From the NCBI RefSeq assembly GCF_041677825.1, contig NZ_JBAYPG010000005.1, forward strand, positions 60,130-124,129: 64,000 nucleotides of DNA. Direction: 5' to 3'. The position numbers were made by a program, and so were the translations under genes. This stretch comes from Castellaniella sp041677825. Its GTDB lineage: Bacteria > Pseudomonadota > Gammaproteobacteria > Burkholderiales > Burkholderiaceae_B. Each line of letters opens with the position of its first letter. The stretch's first letter is position 1. The notes beneath the pieces are model-generated. The model was not told the DNA's origin. It did no database searches and saw nothing but the letters and a program-made list of their open reading frames with translations. This document shows positions 51,960 to 60,891 of the stretch, piece by piece.

Positions 51960-52167
51960 AGGGGTGAGACGGGGACACCCCGGGGGCGATGACGACGACT
52001 CAGGGGTGACGGGAACGGCTCAGGGATGACGGGGACGCCCTTGGGATGATGAGGCCGCCCCAGGGGTGACGGCGATGCCCCAGGATGACGAGGCCGCCCC
52101 AGGGGTGACGGCGATGCCCCAGGATGACGAGGCCGCCCGAGAAGTGGCGGCGATGCCCCAGGGTGAG
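51960..52167. repeat. Minisatellite of 39-bp units between methyltransferase and ubiK
   Basis: Three 39-bp units at 52051, 52090 and 52129 (the first two identical, the third diverged) are preceded to about 51960 by degenerate half-units of about 19 bases with the core CAGGGGTGACGG. On the minus strand the units carry Pro/Arg-rich open sequence with no gene support. The array fills the whole 230-base convergent gap. Confidence 0.88.
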
Positions 52168-52172
52168 ACGGC

Positions 52173-52499
52173 TCAGGGGCGATCGGCGTGTTCCGGATCC
52201 TGATCACCGCGACGGACCGATGCGGTGTCTTGCGCAGTGGCGCCAGATGCCGCAGCCTTTGCCAAAAGCCCGTCCTCGAGGGCCTGGACACGGGCCTCGA
52301 GTTGCCGCAGTTGCTCGAGCGCCCGGGCCAGCAGTTCGACCTGTATGTCGAATTCTTCCCGGGTGACCAGATCCATGCGGGCGAAGGCCTGGGTCATGAA
52401 GGCCTTGACCGCCCGTTCGGCATCGGCCGCCGGCGTTCTGGCCAGCAAGTCTGATATGTTTTTTTGAAAATCCTCAAAAAATGGATTTCGTGCAATCAT
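52173..52499 (-). CDS. ubiK: Ubiquinone biosynthesis accessory factor UbiK
   Basis: A 108-residue protein of the BMFP/UbiK family. It starts MIARNPFFEDFQKNISDLLA, then has the VTREEFDIQVELLAR segment and a coiled coil near 55-80 that trimerises. UbiK helps the aerobic ubiquinone-making complex and binds membranes. The C-terminal 25 residues are variable. It is 30 bases after comM on the same strand. Confidence 0.92.
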   Translation of the reverse strand: MIARNPFFEDFQKNISDLLARTPAADAERAVKAFMTQAFARMDLVTREEFDIQVELLARALEQLRQLEARVQALEDGLLAKAAASGATAQDTASVRRGDQDPEHADRP

Positions 52500-52529
52500 G
52501 GTGAACTCTGCAAATGGGTTTTCTGGATT

Positions 52530-54065
52530 TTAACGGCAAATGGATTCTGGCCTGTATTGCATGGCCTGCGCAACATGGCGGCTCTCCACACGAGGCGCCC
52601 GCTCCAGGTCGGCCAGTGTACGGGCGACGCGCCGGGTCCGTTGAAGCGAGCGCGCCGACCAGCTCCAGGCCTTTTCTGCCTGCTGCAGCAAGGCCCGGCT
52701 TTCGGCGTCCAGCGGTGCGTGCATCTCGAGCGCAGCCCCCTGCAACTGACTGTTCAGGCAAGCCTGACGCGCCCATTGCCTGGCCCGCGCGGCACACACC
52801 CGTGCGCGCACGGCGGCGGATGTCTCACCTGGCCCGGCCTCGGACCACGCGCGCTCGGGCGCCAGGCGTACATGCAGATCGATCCGGTCCAGCAAAGGCC
52901 CGGATACCCGACTGCGGTAGCGTCGGACCTGCTCATCCGTGCAGCGGCAGGCTGGCTTGCCCTCCGGACAGCCATACCAGCCACACGGGCACGGATTCAT
53001 GGCAGCCACCAACTGGAATCGTGCCGGGAAGTGGCATGTGCCACTGGCCCTGGCTACCGTGATCTGGCCCGTTTCCAGCGGCTCGCGCAGCGCCTCGAGC
53101 GCTCGGCGGTCGAATTCGGGCAATTCATCCAGAAACAATACACCTTGGTGCGCCAGACTGATCTCGCCCGGCCGGATCCGCAAGCCCCCACCGACGAGCG
53201 CCGCCATCGATGCGCCATGATGCGGCGCCCGAAAGGGCGCTTGGACAGTGGGCGCATGCCCCGGATCGAGCAGCCCGTGCAGGGCTGCCACTTCGAGCGC
53301 CTGCTCAGCCGTGAGAGGGGGCAGCAAACCCGGCAGGCGCTGGGCCAGCATGCTTTTCCCGACACCTGGCGTGCCCGACATCAGCAGCCCGTGTGCCCCG
53401 GCGGCCGCCACTTCGAGTGCCTGCCGGGCGGCCAGCTGACCACGCACCTCCGACAGGCAGGGTACGGCGGCACCACCCTGGGCAGGCTCGGCCGACGCAA
53501 TGGCACGCTGCAGGGCACCGCGGCCCGACAGGTGACAGACCACCTGAGCCAGAGTGTCGGCTTCGAATACGACCAGACCCGGCACCTGCGCAGCGACCTG
53601 CGCGTCGCGGCGGGCAAGAATCAGCTGCACCGGCGCGTGACCGGCCTGCTGTGCGCCGCGCACCACGGACAGGCCAATGGCCAGTGCCGAGCCCGTGGCC
53701 ACGATGCTGCCGGTCAGGGACAGTTCGCCACAGAGCAGATAGTGGTGCACGATGGGCGCGTGCCCATCTGCCGTGGCAACCTGCCCCGAAGCCAGCAATA
53801 CCCCCAGCGCGATCGGCAGATCGAAGTGCCCGGAGGCTTTCGGAAGCTCGGCGGGCGCCAGATTCACCGTGATACGACCGTCAGGGAATGCGTAGCCGCT
53901 GTTCAGGATCGCCGCGCGTACGCGTTCGCGACTTTCACGGACCTCGACACCGGGCGAGCCGACCAGCGAGAATGCGGGCAGCCCCCTGCCGATATGGACT
54001 TCGACCTGCACGGCTACGGCCTGCAGGCCGCGCAAAGTACAGCTGGACAGGACAGCAAGCGACAT
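52530..54065 (-). CDS. comM: ComM/YifB family AAA+ ATPase
   Basis: A 511-residue MgsA/ComM-type hexameric helicase that promotes branch migration during natural transformation. The N-terminal domain reads MSLAVLSSCTLRGLQAVAV, Walker A MSGTPGVGKSMLAQRL near 215, Walker B VLFLDELPEFDRRALE, then the Cys cluster MNPCPCGWYGCPEGKPACRC and the sensor region RIDLHVRLA. ATG 54065 is chosen; the frame runs on upstream without similarity. It suggests that DNA uptake and integration occur in this organism or its relatives. Confidence 0.95.
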   Translation of the reverse strand: MSLAVLSSCTLRGLQAVAVQVEVHIGRGLPAFSLVGSPGVEVRESRERVRAAILNSGYAFPDGRITVNLAPAELPKASGHFDLPIALGVLLASGQVATADGHAPIVHHYLLCGELSLTGSIVATGSALAIGLSVVRGAQQAGHAPVQLILARRDAQVAAQVPGLVVFEADTLAQVVCHLSGRGALQRAIASAEPAQGGAAVPCLSEVRGQLAARQALEVAAAGAHGLLMSGTPGVGKSMLAQRLPGLLPPLTAEQALEVAALHGLLDPGHAPTVQAPFRAPHHGASMAALVGGGLRIRPGEISLAHQGVLFLDELPEFDRRALEALREPLETGQITVARASGTCHFPARFQLVAAMNPCPCGWYGCPEGKPACRCTDEQVRRYRSRVSGPLLDRIDLHVRLAPERAWSEAGPGETSAAVRARVCAARARQWARQACLNSQLQGAALEMHAPLDAESRALLQQAEKAWSWSARSLQRTRRVARTLADLERAPRVESRHVAQAMQYRPESICR

Positions 54066-54160
54066 GATCCACCTACTCGCGGCAACGTGCCCACTATACG
54101 ATGACCGAAGCGCCGGCGGGTGGCCAGCCCGGATGGTTTTGCCATACTGATCGGCAGCCG

Positions 54161-54280
54161 GGCGCTTCGGTCCATGCCCGGGCCACTTCGGCCGATGGCC
54201 GGCCACCGGAGTGCATGCCTGGCCCCTTTGGTGACGGCCTGGCCACCCGGGCCCACGCCTGACCACCTCAGTGGAAGCCG
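54161..54280. repeat. Six 20-bp degenerate tandem units after the GGDEF/EAL gene
   Basis: Units in exact 20-base register (54161, 54181, 54201, 54221, 54241, 54261) follow the pattern GGCCAC(C/T)...GCCT. The last one contains the stop codon of the GGDEF/EAL gene at 54268. The 202-base gap before comM is mostly this array; 54066-54160 shows nothing clear. Confidence 0.75.
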
Positions 54281-56850
54281 GGATGGATGCCTGGACCCGG
54301 GCCTCTTTCGAACACAACCACCGAAGACGACGAAGACACGGCCAATACCTGGCCAAACAGCGCCTCGAACGCCTCTGCGGGCAGTGGTGCCGAATAGCCA
54401 GCCCCCTGTCCGACCTGACAGCCCATGGCCAGCAGCAGCCCGCGCTGGGTCTCGTTCCTGACCCCCTCGGCCACGACCTTCAGGCCCAGTTGCTGCGCCA
54501 TGGCCGCAATGGCCTGGCACAGGACCAGGTCTTCGGAATCCTCGGCGAGGTGATTCACGAAGCTGCGATCGATTTTCAGGCAATCCAGGGAGAAACGCTT
54601 GAGATAGGTAAACGAAGAATATCCGGTACCGAAATCGTCCAGGGCAATCCCGAACCCGGCCTCACGCAGGCGGCGCAGGCGATCCAGAACGTGATCATCG
54701 GACTGCATCAGCAGGCTCTCGGTGATTTCCAGCGTGAATGCAGAACATGGAACGCCCGCGGACTGCATGTAGTCCGCCCATGCCGCAGGCTCGAGCCCGC
54801 CCTTGTGAAACTGCACCGGTGACACATTGATGCTGAGTGTGAAGTCCGGATCGTGTCGCGCACGCCAACGGGCCAGCTGATCCACAGCCTGACGAAACAC
54901 CCAGTCGCCAAAGGGGATGATCAGGCCGGAGTCTTCGGCCAGATCGATGAACCGGACCGGTTCGAGCAGCCCTTTTTCAGGATGCAGCCAGCGCAACAGG
55001 GTTTCTGCGCAGACCACCCGGCCCGTACACATGTCCACCAGCGGCTGAAAATGCAATATCAGTCTGCGCTCGTTCAGGGCGTGCGCCAGATCGGCCTGCA
55101 AATCGCGCCGCTCACGGATACGATCGTGAATCCGGCCCGAGTAGAAGCTGTACTGGTTGCGCCCCTTTGCCTTGGCCACATACATGGCCAGGTCGGCAAA
55201 ACGCAGGAGATCGGCTGCGCTGACCCCGTCATGGGGGCAAAACGTAACGCCAATGCTCACCGAGACCTGCATCGCACTGCCACCCAGCCGGCACGGCGAC
55301 GCCACCACCTGGAGAATGTTGTCGCAGATGGGTTGCATCTCGTCGCTCTGCTGAACCCCGTGGACCAGGATGGTGAACTCGTCGCCCCCCAGGCGGGCAA
55401 CGCAGTCGGACTCGGCCACACAGGACTTCAGGCGTTCAGCCACGATCTGCAGCAGACGGTCGCCCTCATGGTGGCCAAATTTGTCGTTGACTTCCTTGAA
55501 ATTGTCCAGATCCAGGAAAAGCAGCGCAAAGCTCGCGCCGCTTTCGCACGTGCTGGCGATGGACTTGTTCAGCGTGTCGTGAAACAGTTGCCGGTTGGGC
55601 AGATCCGTGAGCTGATCATGATGGGCCTGGTACCAGATCAAGGCCTCTTGCTTGCGCTTCTGGGTGACATCCGAGAACAGCCCGACGCGGGATTTCACCG
55701 AGCCATCGTCGTTGTAGGACGTACTGATCGTGAGGTGCTCGATATAGGTCTCGCCCGACTTGCGCCGGTTGTGGATATCACCCGACCATTGTCCCGTGGT
55801 GTTCAGGCAGTTCCACAATTGACGATAGAAGGCGGTGTCGTGGTGCCCGGAGCCGAGGATGGCCATCGAACGCCCCCTGACCTCTTCGATCTGATAGCCG
55901 GTGATTGCCGTGAAGGCCGGATTGATGTCCTGGATATGGCCATCCGGATCCGTGACCACCATGGCCTCGCTGGTATGCCGATAGACCAGCGCAGCCTGGC
56001 GATTGGACGCCTCGGCGCGCTGCAGGGCAGCGTGCTCTTGCTGCAATCGGGCGAGCAGGTTCTGTATGTGGGCCGCGGACTCGTTCAGTGCCCGGCCCAG
56101 CGCATTCATCTCCTCGCTGGCCGTGAAGCGGCTGCGCGCATCGAAGTGACCGGCCGACAGCGCCCTGCACTGGTCCATCAGGGCGGAAATGGGCCGCAGG
56201 ATGCTGCGACGCAACAACAGCCAGGCCAGAATCAGCAACGCGCAGTTGAAGGCGAACAATGCATAGGCCGTGAACAGCATTCTGTCCTGCACACGCTCCG
56301 CGTGGCGCACCCAATAGCCGACGAACGACTCGGTCTGTTCGAGCAACTGCCCATCCGCCCGAAGGAATTGCTCCAGCGTGCCATCATGCGTGGCCGCCCA
56401 GGCCCCCGGATTGATCAGATACAGCGAATAGGTCTGCCAGGCATGATCGAGACTTTCCAGACCGGGCAGCAGCGTATCAGGCAAGACCGGCAACGTATGC
56501 CCAGGCAGGATATTGCCCTGCTCGAAATGCGCCAGAATCAGCTGGAACCGGGTTTCGAGCGCGCGCAGATCAGCCAGGGTCTGTGCACGGTTGCCCTCGT
56601 GCAGCAACAGGACCTTCTGTGTCATGCGCTGGCTGAGCATGCGCAGATTGCCGGCCAGGTTCACCGTGGCGGCGAGATCATCCGACTGGCGCAGAATATA
56701 ATGGACGGTAAGTATGTTGGCCACCGCCAGTACACCGACCAGAACCACCCCCAACAGCACGCCACGCCGCAGCGAATGCAGCCCCAGGCGCCGCCAGAAA
56801 CGGACCAGCTCGGACAAGAACCGCTTCGGAAGGGCTGGTCGTGTTTGCAT
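54268..56850 (-). CDS. Membrane sensor GGDEF/EAL protein (cyclic-di-GMP turnover)
   Basis: An 860-residue inner-membrane protein. Order: membrane segment near 30-50, a periplasmic PilJ-like sensor (LAGNLRMLSQRMTQKVLLL near 66-84), second membrane segment near 197-215, HAMP near 215-265, PAS near 295-400, GGDEF near 415-570, and EAL near 590-835. The GGDEF motif is intact (LGGDEFTILVHG). In the EAL domain the signature reads ETLLRW, Thr in place of the usual Ala or Val, but the other catalytic segments (INVSPVQF, EITESLL, DDFGTGYSSF, KIDRSFV, EGV) are kept. A phosphodiesterase is likely; net activity is uncertain. Confidence 0.92.
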   Translation of the reverse strand: MQTRPALPKRFLSELVRFWRRLGLHSLRRGVLLGVVLVGVLAVANILTVHYILRQSDDLAATVNLAGNLRMLSQRMTQKVLLLHEGNRAQTLADLRALETRFQLILAHFEQGNILPGHTLPVLPDTLLPGLESLDHAWQTYSLYLINPGAWAATHDGTLEQFLRADGQLLEQTESFVGYWVRHAERVQDRMLFTAYALFAFNCALLILAWLLLRRSILRPISALMDQCRALSAGHFDARSRFTASEEMNALGRALNESAAHIQNLLARLQQEHAALQRAEASNRQAALVYRHTSEAMVVTDPDGHIQDINPAFTAITGYQIEEVRGRSMAILGSGHHDTAFYRQLWNCLNTTGQWSGDIHNRRKSGETYIEHLTISTSYNDDGSVKSRVGLFSDVTQKRKQEALIWYQAHHDQLTDLPNRQLFHDTLNKSIASTCESGASFALLFLDLDNFKEVNDKFGHHEGDRLLQIVAERLKSCVAESDCVARLGGDEFTILVHGVQQSDEMQPICDNILQVVASPCRLGGSAMQVSVSIGVTFCPHDGVSAADLLRFADLAMYVAKAKGRNQYSFYSGRIHDRIRERRDLQADLAHALNERRLILHFQPLVDMCTGRVVCAETLLRWLHPEKGLLEPVRFIDLAEDSGLIIPFGDWVFRQAVDQLARWRARHDPDFTLSINVSPVQFHKGGLEPAAWADYMQSAGVPCSAFTLEITESLLMQSDDHVLDRLRRLREAGFGIALDDFGTGYSSFTYLKRFSLDCLKIDRSFVNHLAEDSEDLVLCQAIAAMAQQLGLKVVAEGVRNETQRGLLLAMGCQVGQGAGYSAPLPAEAFEALFGQVLAVSSSSSVVVFERGPGPGIHPGFH

Positions 56851-56868
56851 GGCTGAATCATACCTGCA

Positions 56869-58641
56869 TCATGGCGACAGGGCGGCCAGATCCACACGCT
56901 GCGCCCGATTCAGCGCAACCGCCACCCTGGAGCGCAGCATGTTCGAATGCGCCCCAAGAATTTCCTTTTTCACATCCAGCAGTTGCTGTGGGTGCATGGA
57001 GAAGCCCGTGAGGCCGAGGCCAAGCAGCATGCGAGTGTAACGCGCATCACCTGCCATCTCGCCACAGATGGAAACCGGGATGCCGAATCGCTCGCCCGCA
57101 TTGATCACCTGCGCTATCAGGCGCAGGACGGCCGGATGCATGGGATCGTAGAGCGATGCCACATCCTTGTCGGCACGGTCTATGGCCAGCACGTACTGAA
57201 TGAGGTCATTGGTTCCGATCGACAGGAAGTCGAGCACCTCGGCAAACGGTTCGATGGCGATGGCCATCGCCGGGATCTCGACCATGGCACCCAGGACGAG
57301 CTGTTGCACGTGAGCCACACCCTCGTCATGAAGCTCGCTGGCCGCCCGCTCGAGTGCGCAGCGTGCCGCACGAATTTCAGCCAGACTGGACACCATTGGC
57401 AGCAGAAGCCGTACAGGCCCATGCACGGCCGCCCGCAGCAAGGCGCGCAATTGGGTATTGAACAGTTCGGGGTGCGCAAGACAGTAGCGGATTGCACGCA
57501 GGCCGAGCGCCGGATTGGTCGCCACCGTGGCCTCGCCATCCAGCGTCTTGTCGGCACCGATATCCAGCGTGCGGATCGTCACCGGATGCCCCTGCATGGC
57601 GCGCACGACCGACGCATACGCCTGGTACTGTTCTTCTTCGGTTGGCAGGGTGGCGCGCCCCATGAACAGGAATTCCGTGCGAAACAGGCCGATGCCCTGT
57701 GCGCCGCTGGACAATACCGTGGGGGCCTCTTCGGGCATTTCGATATTGGCCTCGATCCGCACCTGCACCCCGTCGAGCGTCACCGCAGGCGCAAAGCGCA
57801 GCGCCTCGAGTTCACCGCGTTCGAGTTCGAAGGCCACCCGGCGCTGTTCGTACTCGCGCAACGCATTCCCACAGGGATTGACCAGCACATGGCCCTGCAC
57901 CCCGTCGACGATCAGCAGGTCCCCGTCACGTACCAGAGCGCGCACCTTGTCCATGCCCACCACGGCCGGCACGTTCATGCTGCGCGCCGCAATGGCAGTA
58001 TGGGATGTCGGGCTGCCGAGATCCGTGAGGAACGCGGCAAACCGCCCGCCGCGCAAGCGCATCATGTCGGCCGGGGAGATGTCGCGCGCGACAACGATCA
58101 GGCTGGCTTCTTCCGGCATGCCATCGAGATCGGGCAACCAGTTGCCGGAGCCCGAGAGCATGCGCAGTATCCGCTCGATGACCTGGCGCACGTCATTGCC
58201 ACGCTCGCGCAGATAGTCATCATCGATGAGCGCGAATTGCTCGGACAGCACCTGGCCCTGTGCAGCCAGCGCCCACTCGGCGTTGTACTGGCGCTCGGCA
58301 ATCAGCTGGCAGACGGCATCGACCAGCATGGGGTCCTGCAGCAACATGACATGCATGGACAGGAGGACGCCGAGTTCGCGCGGTGCATCGGCCGGAAGGT
58401 CATTGGCCACCTGCTCCAGGTCGGCCACCGCGGCCTGGACGGCCTGCTCGAAACGGTGCTGCTCGGCCTGAATCCGCTCGGGCGCAACCCGGTAATGGGC
58501 CACCTCGAGCGAGGCGGCACTCATCACGACGGCCCGGCCGATTGCGTAGCCACGCACCACACCCTGGCCATAGAGCGACAGCGTGGACGACAACGTACCT
58601 GGCGCTGAATCAAGCCGCTGCATCATGATGCCCGGGATCAT
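56869..58641 (-). CDS. ptsI: PTS enzyme I
   Basis: A 590-residue phosphoenolpyruvate-protein phosphotransferase. Active-site His214 lies in GSPTSHTAIAARSMNVPAV, and the PEP-binding C-terminal domain has IGLFRTEFLFMGR, LSIGTNDLIQYVLAIDR and SICGEMAGDARY with its Cys. It passes phosphate to HPr. ATG 58641 overlaps the HPr stop as ATGA; ATGs at 58626 and 58623 are alternatives. With no sugar-specific membrane permease nearby, the chain is likely regulatory, as in Bordetella and Ralstonia. Confidence 0.96.
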   Translation of the reverse strand: MIPGIMMQRLDSAPGTLSSTLSLYGQGVVRGYAIGRAVVMSAASLEVAHYRVAPERIQAEQHRFEQAVQAAVADLEQVANDLPADAPRELGVLLSMHVMLLQDPMLVDAVCQLIAERQYNAEWALAAQGQVLSEQFALIDDDYLRERGNDVRQVIERILRMLSGSGNWLPDLDGMPEEASLIVVARDISPADMMRLRGGRFAAFLTDLGSPTSHTAIAARSMNVPAVVGMDKVRALVRDGDLLIVDGVQGHVLVNPCGNALREYEQRRVAFELERGELEALRFAPAVTLDGVQVRIEANIEMPEEAPTVLSSGAQGIGLFRTEFLFMGRATLPTEEEQYQAYASVVRAMQGHPVTIRTLDIGADKTLDGEATVATNPALGLRAIRYCLAHPELFNTQLRALLRAAVHGPVRLLLPMVSSLAEIRAARCALERAASELHDEGVAHVQQLVLGAMVEIPAMAIAIEPFAEVLDFLSIGTNDLIQYVLAIDRADKDVASLYDPMHPAVLRLIAQVINAGERFGIPVSICGEMAGDARYTRMLLGLGLTGFSMHPQQLLDVKKEILGAHSNMLRSRVAVALNRAQRVDLAALSP

Positions 58642-58907
58642 TCGGCTTCGCCGAACTTGCCCTCGAACAAACGACGGATATCTGCCAGGGCCTGCTCTGC
58701 GTCTGCGCCGTGCGCCTCGACGCGCACCGTGACGCCCAGGCCAGCGGCCAGCATCATCACGCCCATGATGCTCTTGGCATTGACCCGCTGTCCACTGCGG
58801 GCGATGTGCACTTCACTCTGATAGCGCCCGGCCAGCTGCGTGAGTTTGGCCGCTGCCCGCGCATGCAGCCCCAGCTTGTTGGATATCACGAGATCGATGG
58901 ATGGCAT
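58638..58907 (-). CDS. ptsH: PTS phosphocarrier HPr
   Basis: An 89-residue HPr. The phosphorylated His15 is in NKLGLHARAAAKL, and the regulatory Ser46 lies in NAKSIMGVMMLA, so control by HPr kinase is possible. It is in the run EIIA-HPr-ptsI and overlaps ptsI by 4 bases. Its length is standard. Confidence 0.97.
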   Translation of the reverse strand: MPSIDLVISNKLGLHARAAAKLTQLAGRYQSEVHIARSGQRVNAKSIMGVMMLAAGLGVTVRVEAHGADAEQALADIRRLFEGKFGEAE

Positions 58908-58922
58908 GGCCAGGGGTTCCGG

Positions 58923-59357
58923 TTAGTCAGGGGAGGGTTTGGCGTCCACATCAGGGAAAGGTTCGGCGTCCACGATACCGCGCAGCGCCCCTTGCAACAC
59001 CCGGGTGCTGAGACACTCGGAATTGGCCGGCTGATCCGTCAGGGCCTTCAGGACCATGCAGGCGTTGGTGCCAGTCAGCAAATGCACGACGCGCCCTTCC
59101 TGCAAGGCCTGCTGGCGCGCCTGCGTGGCGATGTTGAAGGGCGTCGCCCCGTACAGGTCGGACAACAGGAGGACGGGCTCGACCGGATCGCCCGCACGCA
59201 GCCAGCGCAACAAGCCCGCGGCCTCGCGCTCGGGGTCTGCATCGGGTGCGATGTCGAACACCGGCAGGTCAGGGATTTCACCCAGCACATGCGCGGCGCA
59301 CTCTTTGAAGGCCGCCCCAAGTGGCAGGTGCATGACCAGGGCAACGCGCACAGCCAT
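58923..59357 (-). CDS. PTS EIIA(Man)-type protein
   Basis: A 144-residue EIIA of the mannose family without the fused IIB domain. The phosphorylated His10 lies in VALVMHLPLGAAF, and LLLSDLYGATPFNIATQA and TGTNACMVLKAL follow. With HPr and enzyme I it probably forms a regulatory phosphorelay. The C-terminus holds an 8-residue repeat (DAEPFPDV and DAKPSPD) encoded by a 24-bp duplication. ATG 59357 starts 3 bases after the gshB stop; an upstream open extension lies inside gshB. Confidence 0.92.
   Translation of the reverse strand: MAVRVALVMHLPLGAAFKECAAHVLGEIPDLPVFDIAPDADPEREAAGLLRWLRAGDPVEPVLLLSDLYGATPFNIATQARQQALQEGRVVHLLTGTNACMVLKALTDQPANSECLSTRVLQGALRGIVDAEPFPDVDAKPSPD
58927..58974. repeat. 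24-bp duplication at the 3' end of the EIIA gene
   Basis: Units 58927-58950 and 58951-58974 agree at most positions, keep the frame and encode the Asp/Pro-rich end of EIIA(Man). Confidence 0.8.
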
Positions 59358-59359
59358 GA

Positions 59360-60319
59360 TCAGGCCGACACAGCGTGTTCCAGGGCCTCGACGAAGCGCC
59401 CTGCCACATTGAAACCCGTCTGCTCGGTGATCTCCACGAAGCACGTCGGGCTCGTCACGTTGATTTCGGTGATGCAGTCGCCAATGACATCGAGGCCGAT
59501 GAGCAACAGGCCACGCTGCGCCAGACGCCCGCCCACCGCATGGGCAAGTTCGAGGTCACGCGGGCTCAGGGGCTGCGCAACCCCCTGCCCGCCCGCCGCC
59601 AGGTTCGCCCGCGTCTCGCCGGCCATGGGCATGCGAGCCAGTGCATAGGGTATCGGCTCACCGTCGATGATGAGGATGCGCTTGTCGCCCTGGGTGATGG
59701 CTGGAATGTAGCGCTGGGCCATGATGTTCTGGGTGCCCATGTGGGTGAGCGCCTCGAGTACGGCCCCGAGGTTCGGGTCGTGCGGCAGCAGGCGAAAGAC
59801 CCCGCTGCCCCCCATGCCATCGAGCGGCTTGACGATCACATCGCCATGCCGTGCATGAAAAGCCCGCAAACGGGCCATCTCGCGGCTGACCAGCGTCGGC
59901 GTGGTGTATTCTGGAAATTCGATGATGGACAGTTTTTCGGGGTGATTGCGGATGGCCTCGCCCGAATTGAACACGCGCGCGCCCTGCGCCCTGGCGTGAT
60001 CGAACAAGTGCGTGACATGGAAGTATTCCATATCGAATGGCGGGTCCTTGCGCATCAGGACCGCATCGAAATCAGCCAGCAGGCAGTCATCGGCCTGATC
60101 ACCCTGCTGCCACCAGGCATGCCCCGACCAATCGGGGTCGGCCGCCAGCTGCATCGGGGTCGCAGCCACGCGAATCTGCCCCTCGTGGGCATACAGATCG
60201 GGCATGGTTGCAAAACTGAACGTATGCCCCCTGGCCGTCAGGGCACGCATCATGGCCACTGACGAATCCTTCCAGGCCTTCAGCCCGGGCAGGGGATCGA
60301 TCACGAACAGGATGTGCAT
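59360..60319 (-). CDS. gshB: Glutathione synthetase
   Basis: A 319-residue ATP-grasp ligase that joins gamma-glutamylcysteine and glycine. Blocks are DPLPGLKAWKDSSVAMM at the start, MRKDPPFDMEY, VIVKPLDGMGGSGVFRL (ATP-binding) and the C-terminal VIGDCITEINVTSPTC. The start ATG overlaps the infC stop as TGATG, so the two are translationally linked, an unusual pairing. EIIA(Man) follows after 2 bases, the normal neighbour in Betaproteobacteria. Confidence 0.97.
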   Translation of the reverse strand: MHILFVIDPLPGLKAWKDSSVAMMRALTARGHTFSFATMPDLYAHEGQIRVAATPMQLAADPDWSGHAWWQQGDQADDCLLADFDAVLMRKDPPFDMEYFHVTHLFDHARAQGARVFNSGEAIRNHPEKLSIIEFPEYTTPTLVSREMARLRAFHARHGDVIVKPLDGMGGSGVFRLLPHDPNLGAVLEALTHMGTQNIMAQRYIPAITQGDKRILIIDGEPIPYALARMPMAGETRANLAAGGQGVAQPLSPRDLELAHAVGGRLAQRGLLLIGLDVIGDCITEINVTSPTCFVEITEQTGFNVAGRFVEALEHAVSA

Positions 60320-60858
60320 CAGGCGTCCCCGTGCTTGCCGCCCTTCTTGCGCGGCGCGAGCACCATGACCATCTGGCGTCCCTCGAGTTTGGGCATGGCC
60401 TCGACCTGGATCAGGTCGCCCATGTCATCGCGCACCCGTTCGAGCACCCGCATGCCAAGTTCCTGGTGGGCCATTTCACGCCCGCGGAATCGCAAGGTGA
60501 CTTTGGCCTTGTCACCATCTTCGATGAAACGGCGCAGATTGCGCAGCTTCACCTGGTAATCACCCTCGTCGGTACCAGGCCGGAATTTGACTTCCTTGAC
60601 CTGTATGATTTTTTGCCGCGCCCTGGCCTCGGCCTGCCGTTTCTGTTCCTGGTAGCGGAACTTGCCGTAATCCATGAGGCGGCAGACTGGCGGGCTGGCC
60701 GTCGGTGCGATCTCGACCAGATCGACGTCATTCTGCTCGGCCATGGCCATGGCCTCGGAAGTGCGAACAATACCGATCTGTTCGCCGTCTACCCCGATGA
60801 GGCGGACTTCATGAATGCGGATTTCACCATTGACGCGGTGCTTTTTTTCGGTTGCGAT
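60319..60858 (-). CDS. infC: Translation initiation factor IF-3 with ATC start
   Basis: A 179-residue IF3 that checks the start codon on the 30S subunit. The N-terminal domain reads IATEKKHRVNGEIRIHEVRL and the C-terminal domain EVKFRPGTDEGDYQVKLRNL. The family start is reached only with the codon ATC at 60858, 7 bases after AGGAG. Unusual ATT/ATC starts are the known basis of IF3 self-control, because IF3 itself rejects them. ATG 60750 would cut off the N-terminal domain. It follows thrS by 33 bases and overlaps gshB by one base; rpmI and rplT, its usual partners, are 9.5 kb away. Confidence 0.93.
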   Translation of the reverse strand: MATEKKHRVNGEIRIHEVRLIGVDGEQIGIVRTSEAMAMAEQNDVDLVEIAPTASPPVCRLMDYGKFRYQEQKRQAEARARQKIIQVKEVKFRPGTDEGDYQVKLRNLRRFIEDGDKAKVTLRFRGREMAHQELGMRVLERVRDDMGDLIQVEAMPKLEGRQMVMVLAPRKKGGKHGDA

Positions 60859-60891
60859 GTCTAGGACTCCTGAAGAAAGAAAAGAACGGGC

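Noticed and set aside
51960..52167. Possible CRISPR array
   Set aside because: Units are contiguous and degenerate, with no unique spacers and no cas genes.
51401..52291. Minus-strand frame with Pro/Arg/Gly repeat protein
   Set aside because: It combines the translation of the minisatellite with the antisense of the methyltransferase; no start site or family evidence.
52464..54104. 546-codon plus-strand frame opposite comM
   Set aside because: Antisense shadow; ComM has intact Walker motifs and family length.
54853..56856. 667-codon plus-strand frame opposite the GGDEF/EAL gene
   Set aside because: Antisense shadow without domain support.
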